This document shows positions 20,962 to 33,146 of a stretch of DNA of 64,000 bases, piece after piece. The notes below the pieces were generated by a model, which was given only the letters and a program-made list of their open reading frames with translations, searched no databases and was not told the origin of the DNA. The stretch's first letter is position 1; each line of letters starts with the position of its first letter. The translations under genes and the position numbers were made by a program. The stretch covers positions 110,001,201 through 110,065,200 of the forward strand of contig CM022300.1 in assembly GCA_011799875.1 (NCBI GenBank), read 5' to 3'. The DNA is from Thinopyrum elongatum (lineage: Eukaryota; Streptophyta; Magnoliopsida; Poales; Poaceae).

Positions 20962-22340
20962 TTATTTTATGTGTTCCTCCAGTGTCATGGTTTGAATAAT
21001 ATTGCTTTCAACATTAATAGGTGTACCTGAGGTATAGTGTTTAATTCTTTGTCCATTGACTACCTTTGGGTTAGTACCTTTGGCATTGTTAATTTTGATA
21101 GCTCCAGAGCGATAAACCTCCTCGATAATATATGGTCCTTCCCATTTAGAGAGAAGTTTTCCTGCAAAGAATCTAAAACGAGAGTTGTACAAAAGAACGT
21201 ATTCTCCAACTTTGAATTCCCACTTTTGGATTCTTTTTTCATGCCATCTTTTAACTTTTTCTTTAAATAATTTGGCATTTTCATAAGCTTGGGTTCTCCA
21301 TTCATCTAATGAACTAATATCAAATAACCTCTTTTCACCGGCAAGTTTGAAATCATAGTTGAGTTCTTTAATTGCCCAATAAGCTTTATGTTCTAACTCT
21401 AGAGGCAAATCACAAGCTTTTCCATAAACCATTTTATAGGGAGACATACCCATAGGATTTTTATATGCTGTTCTGTAGGCCCAAAGTGCATCATCCAATT
21501 TCTTAGATCAATTCTTTCGGGACCTATTAACAGTTTTTTGTAATATGAATTTTATTTCTCTATTGCTAAGTTCAACTTGACCACTAGATTGAGAATGATA
21601 GGGTGATGCAATTCTATGGTTAACATCATATTTAGCAAGCATTTTACGGAAAGCACCATGAATAAAGTGTGAACCACCATCAATCATTAAATATCTAGGG
21701 ACTCCAAACCTAGGGAAAATAACTTCTTTAAAGATTTTAATGGAAGTGTTATGACCAACACTACTAGTTGGAATAGCTTCTACCCACTTAGTAACATAAT
21801 CAACAACAACCAAAATATGTGTATACCCATTGGAGGAAGGAAAAGGTCCCATATAATCAAAACCCCAAACATCAAATGGCTCAACAGCAAGTGAATAATC
21901 CATAGGCATTTCTTGATGCTTACCAATATTACCAATTCTTTGACATTCATCACAAGATAAAACAAACTTACGGGCATCCTTGAAGAGAGTAGGCCAATAA
22001 AAACCAGATTGCAATACCTTATGAGCAGTTCTATCTCCCGCATGATGCCATCCATAAGCTTCGGAGTGACACTTCCGTAGGATTTGTTCCTGTTCATGCT
22101 CAGGTACACAATGTCTAATAATACCTTCTACTCCTTTTTTATAAAGATGTGGGTCATCCCAAAAGTAATGTCTTAAATCATAGAAGATTTTTTCCTTTTG
22201 TTGGTATGTGAAACTAGGTGGTATGTATTTAGTAACAATATAATTAGCATAGTCAGCATACCAAGGAGTATTATGAGAAACATTTATTGCAGCTAGTTGT
22301 TCATCAGGAAATCTATCATCAATAGGTAGTGGGTCATCAA
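20962..22340 (-). pseudogene. Gypsy 1 integrase
   Basis: It contains the zinc-binding region [20 protein letters not shown] with CDECQRIG, the catalytic core with [13 protein letters not shown] and [15 protein letters not shown], and the Glu context [13 protein letters not shown], then KMVYGKACDLPLELEHKAYW and RFFAGKLLSKWEGPYIIEEV at the C-end. A TGA (21508-21510) replaces a Trp codon between RSRKN and SKKLDDALW. The catalytic residues are present, but the frame is broken. Confidence 0.85.
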
Positions 22341-23927
22341 GAATATTCTCTAACCTAGACAAGTTATCAGCTACGGGGTTCTCAGCTCCTTTTCTATCAG
22401 TAATATGTAAATCAAATTCTTGTAGCAAAAGAACCAACCTAATGAATCTAGGTTTAGCATCTTTCTTTTCCATAATATATTTAATAGCAGCATGATCAGT
22501 GTGAACAGTTACTTTGGAATCAACAATGTAAGATCTGAATTTGTCACAAGCAAACACAACTGCTAAAAATTCTTTTCAGAAGTAGCATAATTTCTTTGGG
22601 CACTGTCTAGAGTTTTGTTAGCATAATGGATAACATTTAATTTCTTATCAACTCTTTGTCCTAAAAGAGCACCAACAGCATAATCACTAGCATCACACAT
22701 AATTTCAAAAGGCAAGTTCCAATCAGATGGTTGAACAATAGGTGCAGAAGTTAAGGCTTTCTTAAGTGTTTCAAAGGCTTCTAAACAATCATCATCAAAA
22801 ACAAATGGAACATCCTTTTGTAAAAGATTTGTAAGAGGCCTAGAAATTTTAGAGAAGTCTTTAATAAACCTCCTATAGAAACCAGCATGTCCAAGGAAAC
22901 TACGAATACCTTTAATATCTTTAGGACTTGGCATTTTCTCAATTGCATCAACTTTATCTCTATCCACCTCAATACCTCATTCAGAAATTTTATGCCCCAA
23001 GACAATACCTTCATTAACCATAAAGTGACACTTCTCCCAATTCAAGACAAGATTAGTTTGCTCACATCTCTGCAAAACTCGATCAAGGTTGCTCAAGCAA
23101 TCATCAAAAGAAGTTCCATAAACAGAAAAATCATCCATGAAAACCTCAACAATCTTTTCACAAAAATCAGAGAATATAGTAGTCATACATCTTTGAAAGG
23201 TAGCAGGTGCATTGCATAAATCAAAAGGCATACGTCTATAAGCATAAGTTCCAAATGGGCAAGTAAAGGTGGTTTTCTCTTGATCAGGTTGTGAAACAGG
23301 TATCTGAGAAAAACCAGAATATCCATCCAGAAAACAAAAGTGTGCGTCCTTAGATAATCTTTCCAACATTTGATCAATAAAAGGCAAAGGGTAATGATCT
23401 TTTCTAGGTGCTTTATTTAATTTTCTAAAATCAATTACCATTCTATAGCCAGTAATAATTCTTTGTGGAATAAGTTCATTTTTATCATTAGGAACAATAG
23501 TAATACCTCCCTTCTTAGGGACACAATGAACGGGACTTAACCATCTACTATCAGCTATGGGATAGATTATACATGCTTTCAGAAGCTTTAATATTTTAGT
23601 TCTTACCACTTCTTTCATCTTACGATTCAAATGTCGTTGATGATCAACAACGGGTTTAGCATCAGGTTCCATATTAATCTTGTGCTGACAGAGAGTGGGA
23701 CTAATGCCCCTAAGATCATCAAGAGTATATCCAATGGCAGCACGGTGCTTCTTCAGAATTTTCAATAATCTTTCTTCTTCATGTTCTGAAAGGTTAGCAC
23801 TAATAATAACAGGATATATCTTTTTCTCATCAAGATAAGCATATTTCAAAGTGTCAGGCAGTTGTTTTAATTCAAACACAGGATCACCTTTAGGTGGAGG
23901 AGGACCTCCTAGAGTTTCAATAGGCAA
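22341..23927 (-). pseudogene. Gypsy 1 reverse transcriptase and RNase H
   Basis: RT motifs are VHCVPKKGGITIVPNDKNEL, RMVIDFRKLNKAPRKDHYPL, FLDGYSGFSQIPV, RRMPFDLCNAPATFQRCM and the catalytic box VEVFMDDFSVYG. RNase H motifs follow: [59 protein letters not shown] and [14 protein letters not shown] stop splits RT from RNase H near 22976 and a frameshift lies near 22560. FMDD with this flank is characteristic of the Athila lineage. Confidence 0.87.
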
Positions 23928-24790
23928 ATTGTGTTGAGCAGAGGTCGTTGTTCAAAGAAAATTTTATCTATTTCAGTTCTTTCATGCATATGCATATCAT
24001 TTTCATGGTCTAGCAAATATTGTTCCAGTGGATGAGTAGGAGGCACATCAATAGAAGCAAGGCCAATTATTTCATATTTACTAGGTAATTCTTTCTTATG
24101 TGGTTGTCTACTAAATTGGAGAAATTAAACTCATGAGACTCATTACCAAAGCTAACACCGACAGTTTGTTTTTCACAATCTATTTTAGCATTCATGGTGT
24201 TCATGAAAGGTCTACCAAAGATAATGGGACAAAAAACATCTCGTGGGGAGCCAAGAACTATAAAATCAGTAGGGTATTTTATTTTCCCACACAAGACTTC
24301 AACATCTCTAACTATCCCAAGTAGTGTGATGGTGTCTCTATTAGAAGTTTAATAGTAACATCTATGTCTTCTATTTCAGTGGGTGCTATGTCATTCATAA
24401 TTTCTTGGTATAAGGTAACAGGAATAGCACTCACGCTAGCACCTAAATCACATAAACCATGATAACAATGATCTCCTATTTTGACTGACACAACAGGCAT
24501 GCCAACAACAGGTCTATGTTTATGTTTTTCATCGGGTTTGGCAATTCTAGCAGCTTCATCGCAGAAGTAAATAACATGCCCATCAATATTTTCTACCAGG
24601 AGATCTTTAACCATAGCCACACTAGGTTCCACTTTTATTTGTTCAGCAGGTTTACGTGCTCTAATATTACTTTTGCGAACCACAGTTGAAACCTTAGCAT
24701 GTTCCTTTATCCTAACATGGAAAGGTGGTTTTTCAATATAAGCAGTAGGCACAACTGGATCAACATTGTAAATTATAGTTTCATCTTTAG
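23928..24790 (-). pseudogene. Gypsy 1 protease region
   Basis: The frame 24312-24752 has the retropepsin site YHGLCDLGASVSAIPVTLYQ. A second piece in another frame (24067-24294) carries PIIFGRPFMNTMNAKIDCEK, the flap and C-terminal part. A frameshift after DVTIKL (near 24340) separates them. Gypsy 2 keeps both pieces in one frame. Confidence 0.8.
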
Positions 24791-25674
24791 CTATGACCGG
24801 TTCTTTAATTTCTTCTTTAATAGGGGGATGATATTTGAACCACTTCTCCTTAGGGAGATCAACATGAGTAGCAAATGATTCAAAAAAGAGGCTACTATCT
24901 CAGAGTCAAGTCCATATTTAGTGTTAAACTTCTGAAAAGCATCGGTATTCATAAAATATTTAACACAATCAAACTCAAGCTTAATACCCGACTCTTTACC
25001 TTTGTCGAGTTCCCAATCTTCAGAGTTGCATTTAATTATTTCTAAAAGATCCCACCTGAGTTCAATAGTCTTCTTCATAAAAGAACGAGTACAAGAAGTA
25101 TCGAGCATGGATTGATCATCACGAGAAAGCCGAGCATAAAAATTCTGAATGATAATTTCTCTAGAGATATCATGATTGGGGCATGAATATAACATTGATT
25201 TAAGCCTCCCCCAAGCTAGAGCGATACTTTCTCCTTCACGAGGCCAAAAATTATATATATAATTCCGATCACGATGAACTAGATGCATAGGATAATTTTT
25301 TTTTGGTGAAATTCCAATTTCAATCGATTCCAGTTCCAAGATCCAATATCATCGCATAGCCTATACCATGTCAATGCTTTTCCCTTCAAATATAAAGGGA
25401 AAACCTTCTTCTTAGCTTCATCTCCGGATAAACCTGCAAGCTTAAATAATCCACAAATTTCATCCACATATATGAAGTGCATATCAGGATGTTCGAGTCC
25501 ATCTCCTGCATAAGGATTAGCTAGCAGTTGTTCTATCATACCCGAAGGAATTTCATAACCAATATTTTCAGTAGGTGCAGTAGGTTGAGGGGCAACTAAT
25601 TGTGGTTCCGGTTGAGGTGAAGATACCCCGAACAAACCCCTCAAAGGATGGTTCTCCATAGTAGCAAGTGACAA
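24791..25674 (-). pseudogene. Gypsy 1 gag
   Basis: The N-terminal half (25279-25674) reads MENHPLRGLFGVSSP, IPSGMIEQLLANPYAGDG, FKLAGLSGDEAKKKVFPLYL and KALTWYRLCDDIGSWNWNRL. The second half is in another frame (MHLVHRDRNYIYNFWPREGE, ARLSRDDQSMLDTSCTRSF). These are typical Gypsy capsid motifs around a conserved W. The frameshift is near 25300 at an A/T run. No zinc knuckle is visible. Confidence 0.8.
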
Positions 25675-25736
25675 TAAATTTTAGCACATAGTAATATATT
25701 TTCCTTACCAATTTCCACTTACCAAGAGCGCTTCAC

Positions 25737-25754
25737 TCCCCAGCAACGACATCA
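25737..25754 (-). other. primer binding site of Gypsy 1 (tRNA-Asp type, mutated)
   Basis: The plus strand reads TCCCCAGCAACGACATCA. The plant tRNA-Asp 3' end is TCCCCGGCAACGGCGCCA. There are four mismatches, all G to A or C to T. Confidence 0.7.
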
Positions 25755-25765
25755 GAAAAGAGCCT

Positions 25766-25920
25766 TGATGACCCACAAGTATAGGCGATCAATCGTAGTC
25801 CTTTCGATAAGTAAGAGTGTCAAACCCAACAAGGAGCAGAAGGAAATGACAAGTGGTTTTCAGCAAGGTATTAACTGCAAGCACTGAAATTGTCGGTAAC
25901 AGGTAATTTGGTAGCAAGAT
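25766..25920 (-). repeat. 5' LTR of Gypsy 1, remnant of 155 bp
   Basis: It starts TGATGACCCACAAGTATAGG and ends GGTAGCAAGAT where the CACTA tip begins. The missing part of the LTR is not found on the far side of the CACTA fragment as a continuation of this element. Confidence 0.8.
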
Positions 25921-25921
25921 A

Positions 25922-26843
25922 CACTACAAAAAAAAGACACATCCGTGACATTTTGGCCCGAACGAAAAAAAAAATATGTCATGCTTATGACACTTCTATG
26001 ACGATAATTGTGACAAAACCCGGTATCATCATAGATGTGGTGGGCTCCTACTTCTATGACTAAAAATCATGACAGAAAATGGGCTTTTCATCCTAGGAGG
26101 GCCGGAGATGCACCTGCGTGACATTCTTTGGGCCATCCATGATGGAAAAAATCATGGTAGAAGCGAGGGCGAGGAAAATTTCGGGGAGTTCCCGGTTACG
26201 GTGGGTGGTCGGGGCCGAGCGATGCACGGAGGGATTGCGCGTTTCTCTCGTACACCTACGCATGTGTGTGCGGCGAGGCATTGGGCTCTAACTGAACCCG
26301 AGCGAGGCATTCACTTACTGAACCCGAGTGATTGCACTAGCTATGTTACTGAACCCGAGCGATCGATCCCTGGTTGTTAACTGAACCCGAGCGATTCCTT
26401 CGCTACTGCTGCTATCTGAAGCCGATCGAACCTGCTGCCTCTTGATGAATAGTGACTGTTGTTGGGGGTTGGATGAACAGTTCCTGGTGGGGGTTGGATG
26501 AATAGGACCCCGTGGTAGTAGAGGCCATTGCCGCTAGATGAACAGGACCCCGATCAAGGAGGCCGGTGGAGGGTGGATGAACAAGACACCGTGGAGGCTC
26601 CATGAACAGTAGCCAATGGAGGGTGGATGAACAGGACCACCTGGAGGGCTGGTGGAGGCTGGATGAATAGGACCCCGTGGATGAACAGTAGCTGGTGGAG
26701 GCTGGAGGAAGTCGACGGTGGATGAACAGTAGCAGGTGGAGGCTGGAGCAAGTTGACGGTGGATGAACAGTAGCCCGTGGAGGCTGGAGCGAGGCAGTAG
26801 ACGGTGGATGAACAGTAGCCGTGGAGTCCCATTTTGCGGTACA
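25922..26843. mobile_element. truncated CACTA element with two minisatellites
   Basis: The tip CACTACAAAAAAAAGACAC is followed by GTGACATTTTGGCCCGAACG, a common Triticeae CACTA end. 26290-26420 holds five or so copies of ACTGAACCCGAGCGA. 26450-26825 holds about ten copies of a GGATGAACAGTAGCC / GTGGAGGCTGGA unit. The element is cut at 26843 by the LTR of Gypsy 2. Minus-strand frames across the minisatellite (26534-26962 and similar) are repeat artefacts. Confidence 0.75.
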
Positions 26844-28365
26844 TGATGACCCACAAGTATAGGGGATCTATCGTAGTCCTTTTGATAAGTAAGAGTGTCG
26901 AACCCAACGAAGTGCAAAAGGAAATGACAAGCGGTTTTCAGCAAGGTATTCTCTGCAAGCACTGAAATTATCGGTAACAGATAGTTGTCTGATAAGATAA
27001 TTCATAATGGGTAACAAGTAACAAAAGTAACTAAGGTGCAGCAAGGTGGCCCAATCCTTTTTGTATCAAAGGAAAAGCCTGGACGAACTCTTATATAAAG
27101 CAAAGCGCTCCCGAGGACACTTGGGAATTGTTGTCAAGTTAGTTTTCATCATGCTCATATGATTCGCGTTCGTTACTTTGATAATTTGATATGTGGGTGG
27201 ACCGGTTCTTGGGTGCTGCCCTTCCTTGGACAAGCCTCCCAGTTATGATTAACCCCTCTCGCAAGCATCTGCAACTACGAAAGAAGAATTAAGATAAATC
27301 TAACCATAGCATGAAACATATGGATCCAAATCAGCCCCTTACGAAGCAACGCATAAACTAGGGTTTAAGCTTCTGTCACTCTAGCAACCCATCATCTACT
27401 TATTACTTCCCAATGCCTTCCCCTAGGCCCAAATCATGGTGAAGTGTCATGTAGTCGACGTTCACATAACACCACTAAAGGAGAGACAACATACATCTCA
27501 TCAAAATATCGAACGAATACCAAATTCACATGATTACTTATAACAAGACTTCTCCCATGTCCTCAGGAACAAACGTAACTACTCACAAAGCATATTCATG
27601 TTCATAATCAGAGGAGTATTAATTATCATTAAGGATCTGAACAAATGATCTTCCACCGAATAAACCAACTAGCATCAACTACAAGGAGTAATCAACACTA
27701 CTAGCAACCCACAGGTACCAATCTGAGGTTTTGAGACAAAGATCGGGTACAAGAGATGAACTAGGGTTTGAGAGGAGATGGTGCTGATGAAGATGTTGAT
27801 GGAGATTGACCCCCTCTTGATGAGAGGACTGATGGTGATGACGATGGCGATGATTTCCCCCTCCCGGAGGGATGTTTCCACGGCAGAATAGCTCCGCCGG
27901 AACTCTAGATTGGTTCGGCCCAGGTTCCGCCTCAAGACGGCGGCGCTTCGTCCCGAAAGCTTCCTTCCTATTTTTTCAGGTCAAAACACACCATATAGCA
28001 GAAGATGGGTGTTGGGGGCCTGCCAGGTGGCCCACAAGGATGGGGGCGCGCCCAGGGGGGCAGGGCGCGCCCTCCACCCTTGTGGATGGCAGGTGGCCCC
28101 CCTCTGGTACTTTCTTCGCCCAATATTTTTTATTAAATCCAAAATGACTCTCCGTGAAGTTTCAGGACTTTTGGAGTTGTGCAGAACAGGTCTCTAATAT
28201 TTGCTCCTTTTCTAGCCCAGAATTCCAGCTGCCGTCATTCTCCCTCTTCATGTAAACCTTGTAAAATAAGAGAGAAAAGGCATAAGTATTGTGCCATAAT
28301 GTGTAATAACAGCCCATAATGCAATAACTATTGATATAAAAGCATGATGCAAAATGGACGTATCA
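26844..28365 (-). repeat. 3' LTR of Gypsy 2
   Basis: It begins TGATGACCCACAAGTATAGG and ends AAAATGGACGTATCA. It aligns along its length with 35586-37108 with few differences, pointing to a fairly recent insertion or gene conversion. Confidence 0.88.
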
Positions 28366-29895
28366 ACTCCCCCGAGCTTAGACCTCGCTTGTCCTCAAGC
28401 GAAAGCCAATATCGAAAAAATGTCCACATGTTTAGAGATAGAGGTGTCAATAAAATAAACATCATGATCATCTTTAAAACAGCAATATATATTGTCATAT
28501 AATTTCTTATGCTAAAGTAACAATTCATTCACAAGGTAAAGTATGAATCATTTGAAAACTAACAAACTATGATCTCAGTCATTGAAGCAATTGCAATTTA
28601 TCATAATATCGGAAAGAGTCAATATAAGAGCTTTTCAGCAAGTCCACATACTCAACTATCATTTAGTCTTTCACAATTGCTAACACTCACGCGATACTTA
28701 TGGGTTCAAAGCTTCCATCGGACACAGAGAAAGATAGGGGCTTATAGTTTCGCCTCCCAACCTTTTACCTCAAGGGTAATGTCAACAATAATACTTTATG
28801 ATAACCTACATCCGAGTGGATATATATATCTGGATCTTTCTCCAACACATAGTGCTTGCCAAAAGGAAAAAGTGTAAAAAGGAAAGGTGAAGATCACCAT
28901 GACTCTTGTATAAGGGTAGAAGATAAAAGTAAAAAGATAGGCCCTTCGCAGAGGGAAGCAGAGGTTGTCATGCGCTTTTATGGTTGGATGCACAAAATCT
29001 TAATGCAAAAGAACGTCACTTTATATTGCCGCTTGTGATAAAGAACTTTATTATGCAGTCCGTCGCTTTTATTTCTTCCATATCACAAGTTCGTATAAAG
29101 CTTATTTTCTTCACACTAATAGATCATACATATTTAGAGAGCAATTTTTATTGCTTGCACCGATGACAACTTACTTGAAGGATCTTACTCAATCCATAGG
29201 TATGTATGGTGGACTCTCATGGCAATACTGGGTTTAGGGATGTTTGGAGGCACAAGTAGTATCTCTACTTGGTGCAAAGAATTTGGCTAGCATGAGAGGG
29301 AAAGGCAAGCTCAACATGTTGGAGGATCCATGACAATATAACTTCTATTCGGATATAAGAAAACATAACCCATTATGTTGTCTTCCTTGTCCAACATCAA
29401 CTTTTTAGCATGTCATATTTTAATGAGTGCTCACAATTACAAAAGATGTCCAAGATAGTATATTTATATGTGAAGGCTCTCTTTCTTTATTACTTCCTAT
29501 TAATTGCAACAATGACCAAAACTATGTTTGTCAACTCCCAACAAATTTTATTCATCATACTCTTTATATGTGAAGTCATTACTCTCCATAAGATCAATAT
29601 ATGATCTTTTTATTTATTTTTTTATTTTATTCCCTCAAGATCATAGCAAGAAAACAAAGACCTCAACTCAAAACTAATCTTTATTATATATAACTCAAGG
29701 ACTCGATTACATAGATGGATATCAAAACAAAACTCAAAGCTAGATCATACTAAAACTTTATTCTACTAGATCAAGATATAACCAAAAGGATCGAACTAAG
29801 AAAAACGATAAAGATAAAGGTGTGATAGTGATACGATACCGGGGCACCTCCCCCAAGCTTGGCAGTTGCCAAGGGGAGTGCCCATACCCATGTAT
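28366..29895 (-). other. PPT and non-coding 3' internal region of Gypsy 2
   Basis: 28366-28382 is the PPT (minus strand AAGCTCGGGGGAGT). The rest is collinear with the same region of Gypsy 1 and of the tandem partial copy. ORFs here differ between copies and show no family similarity. Confidence 0.7.
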
Positions 29896-30417
29896 TTATG
29901 TCTCTTTCTTCGGAGGTGGTGATGATGGAGTTGTTGATGAAGTAGGCTTGTCATCCATCTTCCAAGGCATAGGCTCACCATCATAGAAAGATGAACGAGT
30001 CTCCGGGATCCTCAAATCTGCAGCCAAACTCATCCTCTTAAATCTGTATTCATACTCACGGTTCTGGTTTTGCAGGTCAGAGATCTGGGCTTGGAGATGC
30101 TCGATTTTCTCATGAAGCTTGAAGATGGACTCCTCAATGTTCTTGGCATCCAGCTTGTGATTGTTGGTGAACTCCACGATCATCATGTGATTGGCGTTGA
30201 GTCCATGTTCCAACATCCCTTGGCACTTGAAAACTTGCTGCTCCATTGCTTCGAGTCTTGTCTCCATGCTTCCGGTCTTCTTCGGCGCCTCAACATTGCG
30301 GATGTGTAGCACCCCCTCACGCATCTCAATGGCTTGAGGGTGGCGAAGCACCTCCGCAAGGTAGGGGTTGATGACCTTCTCGAAAAACTTGTCCTTGGGG
30401 GCGCTTGGAGACGTCAT
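29896..30417 (-). CDS. extra ORF downstream of integrase, Gypsy 2 copy (uninterrupted)
   Basis: It is 173 residues, starting MTSPSAPKDKFFEKVINPYL. It shares KDKFFENVINPYL-type and MREGVLHIR motifs with the Gypsy 1 copy. The heptad-like region is LHEKIEHLQAQISDLQNQ; then RFKRMSLAADLRIPETR and FYDGEPMPWKMDDKP, and a Ser/Pro/Lys tail. It has no stop codon, unlike gag and pol of the same element, which carry many. It starts about 330 bp after integrase ends. I do not recognise a named family. A coiled-coil, possibly oligomerising protein is an inference from the heptads. Confidence 0.7.
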   Translation of the reverse strand: MTSPSAPKDKFFEKVINPYLAEVLRHPQAIEMREGVLHIRNVEAPKKTGSMETRLEAMEQQVFKCQGMLEHGLNANHMMIVEFTNNHKLDAKNIEESIFKLHEKIEHLQAQISDLQNQNREYEYRFKRMSLAADLRIPETRSSFYDGEPMPWKMDDKPTSSTTPSSPPPKKET

Positions 30418-30745
30418 GGTGATCTAGATCTGTCAGAAAAAATAGCTCGAAACAAAAATAGAGGATTTGTCGTGGTACGGTGGTCAAAACCTTTGGGAGA
30501 TTATATAATGAATTTTTACCGACCAAAAGAAGTATTATGCAAGAAAACGGAGTCCGGAGGGCACACGAGGTGGCCACAAGGTCGGGGGACATGCCCAGGG
30601 GGGTAGGGTGCGCCCTCCACCCTTGTGGTGGCCTCGTGTCTCTTTCGGACTACTTTTAATTTTCCTAATTTTTTAAATATTCCAAAATGGAGAAAAATTG
30701 CTATTAGAACAGTTTTGGAGTAGGTTTACTTACTGTACCACATAC

Positions 30746-31903
30746 CTATTCCTTTTCGGAGTCTGAAATGTTCTGGAAAGTGTCCCCTATGTACTCCTCC
30801 GGGGTTACGGTATCAATTATATTGGTCTCAACATTTATGGGATTACCTGAGATAGAATGTTTGATTCTTTGACCGTTCACCACCTTCGGATTTGTGCCTT
30901 TGGCGTTGTTGATTTTTATGGCCCCGGAACGATAGACCTCCTCGATAATATAAGGACATTCCCATTTAGAGAGAAGCTTTCCAGCAAAAAATCTTAAACG
31001 AGAGTTGTATAGCAAAACATGATCACCTACATTAAACTCACGCTTTTGTATCCTTTTGTCATGCCATCTTTTAACTTTTTCTTTAAACAACTTGGCATTC
31101 TCATAGGCTTGGGTTCTCCATTCATCAAGCGAGCTTATGTCAAATAACCTCTTCTCACCGGCAAGTTTGAAATCATAGTTGAGCTCTTTAATTGCCCAAT
31201 AAGCTTTATGTTCTAGTTCAAGAGGTAAGTGACAAGCCTTTCCATAAACCATTTTATATGGAGACATACCCATTGGGTTTTTATAAGCAGTTCTATAAGC
31301 CCATAATGCATCATCAAGTTTCTTAGACCAATTTTTTCTAGATCTATTAACAGTCTTTTGCAAAATCAATTTAATCTCCCTATTGCTCAATTCTACTTAA
31401 CCACTAGACTGAGGATGATATGGAGATGCAATTCTATGGTTAACATCATACTTAGCAAGCACTTTACGGAAAGCACCATGAATAAAATGTGAACCACAAT
31501 CATTCATCAAATATCTAGGGACTCCAAACCTCGGAAAAATAACTTCTTTAAGCATCTTAATAGAAGTGTTATGATCAGCACTACTAGTTGGAATAGCTTC
31601 TACCCACTTAGTAACGTAATCGACAACAACTAAAATATGTGTATACCCATTAGAGAAAGGAAAATGTCCCATATAATCAAAGCCCCAAACATCGAATGGT
31701 TCAATAACAAGTGAATAATTCATAGGCATTTCCTGACGTCTACTAATATTACCAATTCTCTGGCATTCATCACAAGACAAGACAAACTTATGAGCATCCT
31801 TGAAGAGAGTAGGCCAATAAAAACCAGATTGCAATACCTTATGTGAAGTTCTATCTCCAGCGTGGTGTCCTCCGTAAGACTCAGAGTGGCACTTGCATAG
31901 GAT
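30746..31903 (-). pseudogene. Gypsy 2 integrase
   Basis: Motifs include [55 protein letters not shown], then [20 protein letters not shown] and KACHLPLELEHKAYW. A TAA at 31397-31399 stands right before the catalytic Glu segment (VELSNREIK), where Gypsy 1 has Gln. Another TAG at 31904-31906 precedes the zinc-binding region. Both are consistent with C-to-T changes in Gln codons. Confidence 0.85.
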
Positions 31904-33146
31904 CTATTCCTGTTCATGCTCAGGTACACAACGTCTAATAACACCATCTACTCCTTCTTTATAAAGGTGTGGGTCATCCCAAAAGTAATGTCTTAAATCA
32001 TAGAAAAACTTTTTCTTTTGCTGGTATGTGAAACTAGGTGGTATAAATTTAGCAACAATGTAATTAGCATAATCAGCATACCATGGAGTATTACGAGAAG
32101 TATTTATGACAGCTAATTGTTCATCAGGAAAGCTATCATCAATAGGCAGTGTGTCATCAAGAACATTTTCTAACCTAGACAAGTTGTCTGCAACGGGGTT
32201 CTCAGCTCCCTTTCTATCAATAATATGCAAATCAAATTCTTGTAGCAAGAGAACCCATCTAATAAGTCTAGGTTTAGCATCTTTCTTTTCCATAAGATAT
32301 TTAATAGCAGCATGATCAGTGTGAACAGTTACTTTGGAATCAACAATATAGGTTCTGAACTTATCACAAGCAAAGACAACTGCTAAAAATTCTTTTTTAG
32401 TAGTAGCATAATTCCTCTGGGCACTGTCTAGAGTTTTACTAGCATAATGAATAACATTCAATTTCTTATCAACTCTTTGCCCTAGAACAGCACCAACAGC
32501 ATAATCACTAGCATCACACATAATTTCAAAGGGTAAATTCCAATCAGGTGGCTGAATAATAGGTGCAGAAATCAAGGCTTTCTTAAGTATTTCAAATGCT
32601 TCTACACAATCATCATCAAAAACAAAAGGAACATCTTTTTGCAAGAGATTAGTGAGAGGCCTAGAAATTTTAGAGAATTCTTTAATAAACCTCCTATAGA
32701 AACCAGCATGGCCAAGGAAACTTCTTATACCTTTGATATCTTTAGGGCATGACATTTTTTCAATAGCATCTACTTTAGCTTTATCAACTTCAATACTCTT
32801 TCAGAAATTTTATGCCCCAAGACAATACCTTCATTAACTGTAAAGTGGCACTTCTCCCAATTCAAAACAAGATTAGTTTCTTCACATCTCTGCAAAACTC
32901 GATCAAGGTTGCTTAAGCAATCATCAAAAGAAGTTCCATAAACGGAGAAATCATCCATGAATACCTCAACAATCTTTTCACAAAAATCAGAGAATATAGC
33001 AGTCATACATCTTTGAAAGGTAGCAGGTGCATTGCATAGACCAAAAGGCATTCATCTATAAGCAAAGGTACCGAAAGGGCAAGTAAAAGTGGTCTTTTCC
33101 TGATAATCTTTTAACACAGGTATTTGAGATAAATCAGAATAACCAT
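31904..33146 (-). pseudogene. Gypsy 2 RT (C-terminal part) and RNase H
   Basis: RT part: MPFGLCNAPATFQRCM, VEVFMDDFSVYGTSFDDC, LVLNWEKCHFTVNEGIVLGH. RNase H part: [59 protein letters not shown] and [16 protein letters not shown] frameshift lies between 32770 and 32755. A TGA precedes MPFGLCNAP, and a 1-nt deletion near 33150 separates this from the RT N-terminus. Confidence 0.85.

Larger units (their letters stand above)
7910..25920 (-). mobile_element. Athila-lineage Gypsy element 1, with Copia B nested in its 3' LTR
   Basis: Minus-strand order is 5' LTR remnant, PBS, gag, protease, RT, RNase H, integrase, extra ORF, PPT, 3' LTR. The LTR tip TGATGACCCACAAGTATAGG occurs at 7910 and 25766; the other tip (TGATACGTCC type on the minus strand, here ATGGACATATCA on plus) is at 18494. 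Athila affiliation rests on FMDDFSVYG in RT, the tRNA-Asp-type PBS, and an added ORF after integrase. It entered Copia A at 7909/7910. Its 5' LTR keeps only 155 bp, cut at 25920 by a CACTA tip. Confidence 0.85.

Noticed and set aside
26290..26825. CRISPR-like array
   Set aside because: Direct repeats are present but degenerate, without unique spacers of constant size, in a eukaryotic CACTA fragment.
26534..26962. minus-strand ORFs with repeated LLFIH and PPPATVHP peptides
   Set aside because: They are translations of the CACTA minisatellite running into an LTR, not genes.
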